A stretch of DNA of 64,000 nt from an uncultured Eubacterium sp. (lineage in GTDB: Bacteria > Bacillota > Clostridia > Lachnospirales > Lachnospiraceae): the NCBI GenBank assembly GCA_910584875.1, contig CAJUDA010000001.1, positions 121,568-185,567 of the forward strand, in the 5' to 3' direction. The notes below the pieces were generated by a model that was not told where the DNA came from, searched no databases, and worked only from the letters and a program-made list of their open reading frames with translations. Shown one piece after another: positions 23,141 through 31,286 of the stretch. The position numbers were made by a program, and so were the translations under genes. Every line of letters begins with the position of its first letter. The stretch's first letter is position 1.

Positions 23141-23917
23141 ATGGCACCAGTACACTTCATCCTCTTTCTTATTGTATTCTTATATGGCATCGTAATTGGG
23201 AGCTTTCTCAATGTATGCATATACCGGATACCGAAAGAGGAAAATCTGGTGACAGTGGGTTCTCATTGTATGGAGTGCGGACACCGTCTGCGGTGGTATG
23301 ATCTGTTCCCGCTGTTCAGCTGGTTGTTTCTAAGGGGGAAATGCCGCTACTGCGGGGCAGGGATATCCGTTCAGTATCCACTGGTAGAGGCTTTGAATGG
23401 CATTTTGTATGTTGTCATCTTTGCTGTAAACGGATGGAATGCCGATAGTATTTTGTGGTGCGTACTCACCTCGGCGCTGATCGTACTGAGCGTCATCGAT
23501 CACCGCACGATGATGATTCCTACAGCTGTTGATCTTGTGATACTGGCGGTGGGCATCGTTCATCTGATCCTACATCTGAATGACTGGTTTTATTATGTGG
23601 CTGGCTTCGTTTTTGCAAGTCTTTTTCTGTTATTATGCGCTCTGATGTTCCGTGGAATTACAGGAAAGAGCGGTCTGGGACTGGGCGATGTGGAACTGAT
23701 GGCATGTGCCGGACTCTGTATCGGCTGGGGGCATGCCCTGTTTGCCGTTGCTGTCGGTTCTGTGCTGGGGGCAGTGATCCAGGGGATACGGATCGCTGTT
23801 ACAAAAGAGAAAGGGAAATTTCCTTTTGGTCCTTATCTTTCTCTTGGTATCTGGATCGCTTTGCTTTGGGGGACGCAGATATATAACTGGTATATCGGAC
23901 AGTTTTTAAATATGTAA
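23141..23917 (+). CDS. pilD: Prepilin peptidase/N-methyltransferase PilD
   Basis: The 258-residue polytopic aspartyl protease cleaves prepilin leaders and methylates the new N-terminus. The N-terminal part has GSFLNVCIYR and the zinc-type tetracysteine CMEC...CRYC. Catalytic aspartates are in VIDHRTMMIP and GLGLGDVELM. It follows the pilin genes by 28 bases with an AAGGAGG ribosome binding site. It should process the pilins and the minor pilins downstream. Confidence 0.95.
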   Translation: MAPVHFILFLIVFLYGIVIGSFLNVCIYRIPKEENLVTVGSHCMECGHRLRWYDLFPLFSWLFLRGKCRYCGAGISVQYPLVEALNGILYVVIFAVNGWNADSILWCVLTSALIVLSVIDHRTMMIPTAVDLVILAVGIVHLILHLNDWFYYVAGFVFASLFLLLCALMFRGITGKSGLGLGDVELMACAGLCIGWGHALFAVAVGSVLGAVIQGIRIAVTKEKGKFPFGPYLSLGIWIALLWGTQIYNWYIGQFLNM

Positions 23918-24018
23918 CTATTTAGATGAAAGATTTCGTTTTTTTTAGAATGCATGAAGAAAATCATGGATTGTAAAAAGGGTGAAATACTACACATACG
24001 TAAAGGGAGGACAAAGGA

Positions 24019-25701
24019 ATGGCAAAAAAGGTTGTTGTGGTTCGTATCGGAGCCAAAACTACCCATATTGTGCACATGGAATATATGACCAATAATCCTA
24101 CGATATATGGATGTATGAGGATTCCTACGCCGGAGGGGGCATATGATGATGGAATGATCCGGGATGTCATGGAGATGGGACAGCTCATTAAAAAAGCATG
24201 CCGGGAAAAAGGGATACATACTACGGATGCAATTTTTACAGTGGAGTCATCCAAGATTGCCAACCGTGAGACAACGATACCTTTTGTGGCAAAGGCAAAG
24301 ATCAAACAAAATGTGATGGCTAAGGTACCGGATCTTTTTCCTGTGGATTCTGAGCGTTATGTATTTTCCTATGTGCTTCAGGGGAAGGAATATGAGAATA
24401 CCGATATTGAACATGGGGAGCTTGGCAGCAAAGTACAGGATGTTCATATTTTTGCTGCGCCTTCCGAACTGGTCGATTCCTACTATGCACTGGCAGATGC
24501 CTCGGGACTTCGTGTGGAGGCGATCGAGGCAGATGGTAACAGTGTATTCCAGATCATGCGTCGTCAGGTCAAAGAAGGCATTACCATGTCGGTCCAGGTG
24601 AATCAGAATTCGACACTGGTGAATATTATTGATGGAGAGAAAATGTACCTCCAGAGAGTTATTCCTTACGGGATTAATGTCTTTACCGAAGTAATGACGC
24701 AGGAAGAGGCATTTGAGACGCCGGATGTGGATCAGGCGTATGAGCTTCTGGTCACGAAAAAGGTTCTGCTGAGTGCTATGAATATGGAAGTGCCGGAAGA
24801 CGATTTTTCGATGGCGAAGCGCAGTGAGGTAACGGATAATGCGGAATATCTCATCAGCAACATTGTGCGTGTTATGGAATATTATAATTCCAGATATAAA
24901 GAAAAACCGATCCAGCGTATCATCTGTATCGGTCAGGGATGCAGTGTGGCGGGACTGCCAGAACTTCTCACGAATGAACTGGGCGTGACTGTCTCAACGC
25001 CGAATGAACTGGATGGTGTCAGATTTAACCATAAAGTAGCGATAAACAGTACAATCCTGCAATATGTCAACTGTTTTGGATCGGTATTTTGTCCGGTACG
25101 TTTTATGCCCCGGGCACTGGAACTGAAAGAGGCAAATAAAGGAACACTTGTGGGAAGCGTCCTGATCTTTGCCGGTCTTATGCTGGGGAGCATCGTTCTG
25201 GCGGCCTTTTCTTTTTTACAGGTCTATGTGGCGACGCAGGACCGGGATACGATACAGGCAAAGGTACAGGCTCTGGAACCAGTGGAGAGTGAGTATAACA
25301 GACTGAAAAAAGTGGAGAGCAATTATGAATTAAAAGAACAGCTGCGGTCTTTTGTACAGAGGAACAATAACTCGTTCCATAAAACGATGGATACGCTCTC
25401 AGATATGCTTCCGAAGTCGTTCCGCATCGAGAGTATCCAGTCGGATGATTTCAAGGTGACCATTAGTGCCCGGTCAAGGGATAAGTTATCTTCCCTGTCT
25501 GCACTGAAGATGCAGATGGCGAAGATATCGAACCTGAAAAATGCAAAGATTGATTCCATCGCGGAAAACAAGGAGCAGGCGACGAACCGCCGTGTTTATA
25601 CGTATACACTGACCTTTGAGTATGTACAGCCTTGGGAAAAGAAAGACAATAAAATGGATAAGCTGAAGGCAGCGCTGGAAAGCAAGGAAGGGGGTCAGTA
25701 A
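24019..25701 (+). CDS. PilM-PilN fusion protein of type IV pilus
   Basis: This 560-residue protein joins two alignment-complex proteins that are usually separate. Residues about 1-350 are an actin-like PilM domain (KVVVVRIGAKTTHIVHME; VEAIEADGNSVFQIM). A membrane span at about residues 375-397 (VGSVLIFAGLMLGSIVLAAF) leads to a PilN-like coiled coil and ferredoxin-like domain. In Gram-negatives PilM binds the N-terminal tail of PilN; here the two are covalently linked. The next gene starts one base after the stop. Confidence 0.82.
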   Translation: MAKKVVVVRIGAKTTHIVHMEYMTNNPTIYGCMRIPTPEGAYDDGMIRDVMEMGQLIKKACREKGIHTTDAIFTVESSKIANRETTIPFVAKAKIKQNVMAKVPDLFPVDSERYVFSYVLQGKEYENTDIEHGELGSKVQDVHIFAAPSELVDSYYALADASGLRVEAIEADGNSVFQIMRRQVKEGITMSVQVNQNSTLVNIIDGEKMYLQRVIPYGINVFTEVMTQEEAFETPDVDQAYELLVTKKVLLSAMNMEVPEDDFSMAKRSEVTDNAEYLISNIVRVMEYYNSRYKEKPIQRIICIGQGCSVAGLPELLTNELGVTVSTPNELDGVRFNHKVAINSTILQYVNCFGSVFCPVRFMPRALELKEANKGTLVGSVLIFAGLMLGSIVLAAFSFLQVYVATQDRDTIQAKVQALEPVESEYNRLKKVESNYELKEQLRSFVQRNNNSFHKTMDTLSDMLPKSFRIESIQSDDFKVTISARSRDKLSSLSALKMQMAKISNLKNAKIDSIAENKEQATNRRVYTYTLTFEYVQPWEKKDNKMDKLKAALESKEGGQ

Positions 25702-25702
25702 T

Positions 25703-26407
25703 ATGTCGTTAATGCAAAAGAAAATCGTTTTGATCGCATCAGGGATCCTGATCCTGCTGATCACATTCTTTCTGGTTTTTCAGAAGAATCAGGAGACGGT
25801 CTATCAGCTGGAGGGGGAGACAAGAAATTATCAGAACCGGGTCAATCATTTGAATGCATTGCAGCGCAGTGTGAATGAGATGAGCAAAACCTGGCAGGCA
25901 AAGAAACGGGAGACAGATATCTTTACGGAAGATTTTTATTGTAAGGTGCCGCAGCAGAAGGCGATATATAATCTGTATCTTATGATGCGCAAGAGCGGTG
26001 TCCGTATCACGGCAGTCACGCCGGGGGATCCGCAGACTTTCTTTCAGGATGGCAATTTCCTTACTCCGGATCAGGTGGCGGCGAGTGGTACGGCGGCAGA
26101 GCAGAATCCGGAGAAAAAGCTGAGTCTGGACCAGATGGTTGGCAGATATTCTATGTATGATGTACAGCTGACCGGGACACTGGACCAGATCATGAAAGCA
26201 GTTGACTGGGTAGCGGCGAGCAAGGAGCATATGACGATATGGGTGATCAATCTGTCTTATGATACCGGCACTGGAAAGCTGAGCGGCAATATCGGTCTGG
26301 CGTTTAATGAATTGAGCGGCAATGGAAGAGCTTATGAAGAGCCGGATGTCTCTGATATCCCGCTTGATATAGGAAATATCCGTAAAATGTTTGGAACGTC
26401 AAAATAA
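25703..26407 (+). CDS. PilO-like pilus alignment protein
   Basis: The 234-residue protein has an N-terminal membrane helix (residues 8-24, IVLIASGILILLITFFLVF), a coiled-coil stretch rich in Gln/Asn and a PilO/GspM-like alpha-beta domain. It is encoded immediately after the PilM-PilN fusion, as PilO follows PilN elsewhere. Primary sequence is divergent, so topology and order carry the call. Confidence 0.72.
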   Translation: MSLMQKKIVLIASGILILLITFFLVFQKNQETVYQLEGETRNYQNRVNHLNALQRSVNEMSKTWQAKKRETDIFTEDFYCKVPQQKAIYNLYLMMRKSGVRITAVTPGDPQTFFQDGNFLTPDQVAASGTAAEQNPEKKLSLDQMVGRYSMYDVQLTGTLDQIMKAVDWVAASKEHMTIWVINLSYDTGTGKLSGNIGLAFNELSGNGRAYEEPDVSDIPLDIGNIRKMFGTSK

Positions 26408-26449
26408 AGATAGAAACAGTATGACGGAATAAGAGAGGAGTGAGGCGGG

Positions 26450-27556
26450 ATGAAAAAAGAAGGTTTTTCCCTGATTGAAGTGATCATAGCGGTGGCGCTG
26501 CTGGCGCTTATGGCACTGCCGATCCTTGCTTATTTCACAAATGCGGCAGTGACTACTTCCCGGGGTAAAAATACGCAAAAGGCGACGATGGCGGCAGAAT
26601 CGGTGTTGGAAGAACTCAATGCCTTTGATTCGCTGGAACAGATGGAACAATATTTAAAGGATAAGTCTGCCGGCACATCGGACTGGACGATCAGCCAGGC
26701 AGAAAGTGTGACCGGGGAGCCGGGGAAGGACAGCGTTACTACGGTGACGAAAAAAAATATCAGTGTAGATGGCTCTTCTTATAATGCAAAGGTGACACTG
26801 GAGTATGATTATCCGTTATCTTCTGCAAACCCTGCTTATACAAATCCGAATGAAAAAGAGCTGCCGGAATTCAAGGAAGTGTATTCCAGTGAGAATGCCG
26901 TGATCAAAGAATCAGACCAGCAGGACCGTGCTGTCAGCCATTATCTGATGAAGTACCCGGATGAGACGGCGGCCGGGATCATTGATAAGCTGAAGAGAGA
27001 GCTTCATCTGGATATCAGGGAAAAGGATGATATCTATACCGTAACGGGTACGTATCATTACACATATAACGGGATTTCGACGGATTCGTATGATGCCGTA
27101 CTGACAAAGACCAAGGTAAAGGATCCTGCCAATGTGTACTTCTTTTACCGTCGGCCATATTATAAAGCAGGGGGTACTATTACGGTAAAAAACAATCAGG
27201 AACAGGTTTTTGTGACAGCAGATACAGACGATTCTGACAAAATGAAATTAAAAGAACACATGGCAAAGATGCATATTTACTTTATCTGCCAGAAGGAGGG
27301 CGGGGAGAGTGATATTGCCACTTCCTGCAAACTGGAATTTCACGGAGAATCTGGTGGTCCGGTAAACGGAGCAGCAGCAGAGGCGTATTATCACACAAAT
27401 GTGGAGGCGGTGACTCCTCCCGGAAAACATAAACAGGAACTTGTGTCTTCCAGTGCGAAAGGACGGATTGCCAGGGTTGTTGTTGATGTCTATTTACCGG
27501 ATGATTCTTCCATGTCAGACAGCCTTGCCCATCTGGAGTCTTCGAAAGGAGAATGA
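26450..27556 (+). CDS. Minor pilin-like protein with class III leader
   Basis: The 368-residue product has a very short leader, the KEG/FSLIE site with Glu5 and a hydrophobic helix VIIAVALLALMALPILAYF, followed by a large extracellular domain. Minor pilins of the PilV/PilW type prime assembly and can form the tip. The C-domain is larger than average and unrecognised. A GAGAGGAG ribosome binding site precedes the ATG. The stop overlaps the following gene. Confidence 0.8.
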   Translation: MKKEGFSLIEVIIAVALLALMALPILAYFTNAAVTTSRGKNTQKATMAAESVLEELNAFDSLEQMEQYLKDKSAGTSDWTISQAESVTGEPGKDSVTTVTKKNISVDGSSYNAKVTLEYDYPLSSANPAYTNPNEKELPEFKEVYSSENAVIKESDQQDRAVSHYLMKYPDETAAGIIDKLKRELHLDIREKDDIYTVTGTYHYTYNGISTDSYDAVLTKTKVKDPANVYFFYRRPYYKAGGTITVKNNQEQVFVTADTDDSDKMKLKEHMAKMHIYFICQKEGGESDIATSCKLEFHGESGGPVNGAAAEAYYHTNVEAVTPPGKHKQELVSSSAKGRIARVVVDVYLPDDSSMSDSLAHLESSKGE

Positions 27557-27558
27557 GG

Positions 27559-29991
27559 ATGAAAATATCATGGTTTCGCAATAAAAAATCAAATCATCGC
27601 AGGGAGGGTTCATCACTGGTCTCTGTAGTGATCGGCGTGCTGTTTTTATCAGTGATCGGAGCGGCGATCCTCACAGTTGCGACAAGATATGTGGTGTCTG
27701 TATATACGGCGAGGAATTCTTCCAACAACTTTTATGAGACAGAGGGGATACTCACAGAAGTGCGTACCGGTCTGATCGAATATGCAGCAGAAGCGAGCGA
27801 GATTTCCTATAAACATGTTCTGGAACATTATATGGAAAAGGACTCGGACGCCAAGATGAGGTATTCGGAGCTTTATATGAATCAGCTGGTACTGCGGCTG
27901 ACAGAACGGACATTTTTTGATGTGGCATCTGAGGTAAATAAAGATAATCCCAGTAAGTCATATACAGCAGAGCATGGAGCAGCGAGGGAGAAGATCTGCA
28001 GGCTGACCAAAGTGCCGGATGCGGTAAAGACAGAACGTTCGACGAAACAAGATTATTATGATTTTGACATCCAGTTTGATAAGGAGAAAGGATATACGCT
28101 GATACTCCGTGATCTGGATATTGATTATACGAACGGTGCGGATTACCGTTCCCAGATCACAACGGATGTGGTATTTAACACACCAGATTATAAATTTGAT
28201 GGTGACAGTACATTTAACGAGTTAAAAAATTATCTTGTGATCACGGATGGCATATTGGAGAGAAAAGGAGTGACTTCTACCGGGAAAACATCCTTTACCG
28301 GCAATATATATACTGGAGGAGCCAAGTCGAAGACTTCCACAGACAAACCGGATGCCGGGATTGTGATCCAGAGAGGCATGAAGGTGGATTTTAATGCGGA
28401 ACGGATCATCAGCCGGGGGAGTTTTGATATCAACTCCGGGTCCCAGATCACTCTCAGTGGGGAATCTGACACATCGGACCCGGTTGCCGGCGATCTGTGG
28501 GTACAGAACATTCGTCTGAAAAATGCAGCGTGGTCAGCGGGGACGATATTTAAGATGTATGAAAATGCATATGTATCCAACGATCTGGATATTGAAGATG
28601 ACAATGCCAGCGTTTATCTGGCGGGAACATATTATGGTTACAGCTATAATGAAAACAATGACAATTCGGCAGCGACGAATGCGGAATACAGCAGCGCTGT
28701 GCTTGTAAACGGGCTGAATACGGCATTGTATACAAACTGGGATCCATCCGATGATAATTCGGTTCCTGCCCTGGATAAACTGGTACTTGCCGGACATACT
28801 TTTGTAGAGCGCAAGACTGGCAGTGCCAGCGGTAATGATGATATCATAATGGGTGAATCCATCGCGGCAAAGAGTGATCAGATTGCCTATATGGTGCCGG
28901 ATGATTATATTACGGGAGTGGAACATAATCCGGTACTGCCTACGGATTACCAGGATAAAGGCACCCTGCTGGCAAATGTAAAGACGGCTTTGAATAACAG
29001 TCCCTTAAAGGAATATCTGAATTCATCCAAGCCATATATCGAAAATCATATCCAGACAGCAGAGGCTGATCTGATGTATCTTTTCCTGAATTTTAAGAAT
29101 ATATCTCTGGCGAACCGGTATTTTTATGATTATTTTGCGGGAAACATCCAGGATCCGACGCTGGCGGACGATAGTCCGGTCGTGGCGAATAAGGACCAGC
29201 TGAAGGACAAAGCGAAAACATATCTCCGCGCCACCAATATGAATGCGACGTTTTCTCCCAATCTGTATCTTCTTGCCGGTTATATTGCTTACAATTATGA
29301 GGCAACCGGAGCGGGACAGGGGATCCAGTCGCCGCAATATTTTACAGATGGAGATAATGGTAAACCGAAGGCGGAGTTGCTGGAGGACGCCAGAAGCGCT
29401 GTAAAATCGTATTATGCCTATTGTATGAGCCTGACACCTTCCTGGTCAGAGACCGGGCGGATCAAGGATACCAAGGACGAGGAAAGACTTGTGGCGGGAA
29501 GAATTCTTGAGGATCTGGCGGATCCATCTGTCTGGGATATCTCTAAGGTGGAAAGAAATACATCTGACCGCACGAAGGTCATGGTAGAGGCAGTCAGCGG
29601 TGATTACAGTACCGGGACGCTGATGAACACGGCGGTGAGCGGGGATAACGTGAGAGGGATCGTAGTAGCGACAGGCAATGTGACAGTGGATGCTGATTTC
29701 CGGGGTCTTGTGATCGCTGGAGGTGATGTCACAGTGGAAGAAGCTGATTTTGACGGGCTGATCCTGGCAACGGGAAACGTATCCGTCACAAGAGACCAGG
29801 AGCTGACAGCAAATATCGTAGTATTGAGCGAACTGCTGGATCATATCAAAAGCGACCCGGAATTATCAAAGATTTTTAAGGCATTGAATGGCAAGACTAC
29901 AGAGGATCCCACAGAGCTGGAGCAGTGCATCGGCTATCAGAACTGGCAGAAGGACGTGGGACCGAAAGCGACAAATATACCGGATGAATGA
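27559..29991 (+). CDS. Very large PilX-like exported protein of the pilus locus
   Basis: The 810-residue protein starts at ATG 27559, best spaced (7 bases) from AAAGGAG; an ATG six bases earlier is too close. A basic leader is followed by REGSSLVSVV and a hydrophobic helix (VVIGVLFLSVIGAAILTV), but the usual Glu5 is Ser, so it may be processed differently or sit at the tip, as some PilX/GspK proteins do. The rest is a long extracellular region with a C-terminal beta-rich repeat (around VVATGNVTVDADFRGLVIAG) that suggests a beta-helix. No known family beyond pilX-like placement is recognised. Confidence 0.7.
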   Translation: MKISWFRNKKSNHRREGSSLVSVVIGVLFLSVIGAAILTVATRYVVSVYTARNSSNNFYETEGILTEVRTGLIEYAAEASEISYKHVLEHYMEKDSDAKMRYSELYMNQLVLRLTERTFFDVASEVNKDNPSKSYTAEHGAAREKICRLTKVPDAVKTERSTKQDYYDFDIQFDKEKGYTLILRDLDIDYTNGADYRSQITTDVVFNTPDYKFDGDSTFNELKNYLVITDGILERKGVTSTGKTSFTGNIYTGGAKSKTSTDKPDAGIVIQRGMKVDFNAERIISRGSFDINSGSQITLSGESDTSDPVAGDLWVQNIRLKNAAWSAGTIFKMYENAYVSNDLDIEDDNASVYLAGTYYGYSYNENNDNSAATNAEYSSAVLVNGLNTALYTNWDPSDDNSVPALDKLVLAGHTFVERKTGSASGNDDIIMGESIAAKSDQIAYMVPDDYITGVEHNPVLPTDYQDKGTLLANVKTALNNSPLKEYLNSSKPYIENHIQTAEADLMYLFLNFKNISLANRYFYDYFAGNIQDPTLADDSPVVANKDQLKDKAKTYLRATNMNATFSPNLYLLAGYIAYNYEATGAGQGIQSPQYFTDGDNGKPKAELLEDARSAVKSYYAYCMSLTPSWSETGRIKDTKDEERLVAGRILEDLADPSVWDISKVERNTSDRTKVMVEAVSGDYSTGTLMNTAVSGDNVRGIVVATGNVTVDADFRGLVIAGGDVTVEEADFDGLILATGNVSVTRDQELTANIVVLSELLDHIKSDPELSKIFKALNGKTTEDPTELEQCIGYQNWQKDVGPKATNIPDE

Positions 29992-30011
29992 GAGACAGGA
30001 GGCGGTGACCG

Positions 30012-30542
30012 GTGGACAGAAAACAGATAAAAAAGGGACAGCCGGGTTTTTCTCTGATGGAACTGATTATTGTGATCGCCATTATGGCGCTGATGGCAAG
30101 TGGAATCGCCATCAGTATCGGTTTATTGCGTTCTTCGGATGCAAAGAAACTGGCGAGTGAGATCAATAGCAGTCTCACGACACTCCGGTCGGAAAATATG
30201 GCAAAGAATGATCTGTCTTATATGCATATCTATTATTATGAGAATAATTATTATATCCAGATGTCCAAGGATCCTGCTCCTCTGGAGGATGGATCCGGCA
30301 GAAATATCGGCAGTGGTTCCCTGTCCGTGACGTTCAAAGGAGAATCTGATCTTTCATTAGGCGAAGGGAGCACGGCAACGCTTACATTCTGTATTAACAA
30401 GAAAGATGGATCTTTTATGAAAAAGGTGAATAATACAGAACTCAAGACGACCTCGGAGATCGTGGTCTCGTCTAATACATCTACGACGCATCATATCAAG
30501 CTGGTCCGTGATACCGGGCGGCACTATATGGAAGTGGATTGA
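30012..30542 (+). CDS. Minor pilin-like protein (GspH/FimT type)
   Basis: This 176-residue protein starts at GTG 30012 after GACAGGAGG. The site is QPG/FSLME with Glu5, then the helix LIIVIAIMALMASGIAIS and a small beta-rich domain, as in GspH/FimT minor pilins. It lies 20 bases after the 810-residue protein. Confidence 0.8.
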   Translation: MDRKQIKKGQPGFSLMELIIVIAIMALMASGIAISIGLLRSSDAKKLASEINSSLTTLRSENMAKNDLSYMHIYYYENNYYIQMSKDPAPLEDGSGRNIGSGSLSVTFKGESDLSLGEGSTATLTFCINKKDGSFMKKVNNTELKTTSEIVVSSNTSTTHHIKLVRDTGRHYMEVD

Positions 30543-30597
30543 TGGAAAAGAAAAAAGCTGCAGATACAGCATTTGTTTTAGAAATGGCGGTGGTTTT

Positions 30598-31281
30598 GTG
30601 AAGAAAATGAATAAGGAAGGGTTTTCCCTGATCGAGCTGGTGATCGCAATGGCGGTTACTGTCGTGGTAATGTCCGGGATCATTACGCTGATCGCCTACA
30701 GCACCCGGAGCATGAATCTGACACAGGCACGGGCAGCGCTGCAGGATCAGGCGAAGGACTCGGTGAACCATATCTCGACCCGCGTGATGGAGGGCGGCAG
30801 TGTGACGCCTTATGATGATGTGATCGCCGGGGATGGTAAGACCAGAGGTGCTCTTCTGATCCAGAACACGAAGGTCAAAGAAGACGGAACCGAAGAATTT
30901 ACGTGGTATCTGTACTGGGTATCTGCCGGTACTGCTTCCGGTGATCCGGATATGCTATGCTTTGCCCCGCTTGCCGATCTGGCAGTGGAGACGTCCCAGC
31001 CACCGATACCGGATGAATATGAAAAGAAGGATAAGGATGACAAACTGACCTATCTGGCAGCTTTGATCCCGGCAGTGGAGTCCGCCGGGATGCAGAAAGG
31101 ACATCTGCTCTGCGATGATGTAACCAAATTTGAATGTAAGGTTCAGCAGAATGAGGATCCTGCCGATAGTACAATAAAGGTAGGAAGAGAATCGTTAGCG
31201 GTTTCGATTACATTAAAGGACGATAAATCAGAGTTTACATGCGACAAAGAAATTACAATGAGAAATCAGAAAAGGGGGTAA
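30598..31281 (+). CDS. Minor pilin-like protein (PilW/GspJ type)
   Basis: The 227-residue protein starts at GTG 30598 (or ATG 30607) and has NKEG/FSLIE with Glu5, a hydrophobic helix LVIAMAVTVVVMSGIITLIA and an extracellular domain. An upstream in-frame ATG at 30508 lies inside the previous gene and is unlikely. Size and helix resemble PilW/GspJ. The next gene begins six bases after its stop. Confidence 0.78.
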   Translation: MKKMNKEGFSLIELVIAMAVTVVVMSGIITLIAYSTRSMNLTQARAALQDQAKDSVNHISTRVMEGGSVTPYDDVIAGDGKTRGALLIQNTKVKEDGTEEFTWYLYWVSAGTASGDPDMLCFAPLADLAVETSQPPIPDEYEKKDKDDKLTYLAALIPAVESAGMQKGHLLCDDVTKFECKVQQNEDPADSTIKVGRESLAVSITLKDDKSEFTCDKEITMRNQKRG

Positions 31282-31286
31282 CCGGT

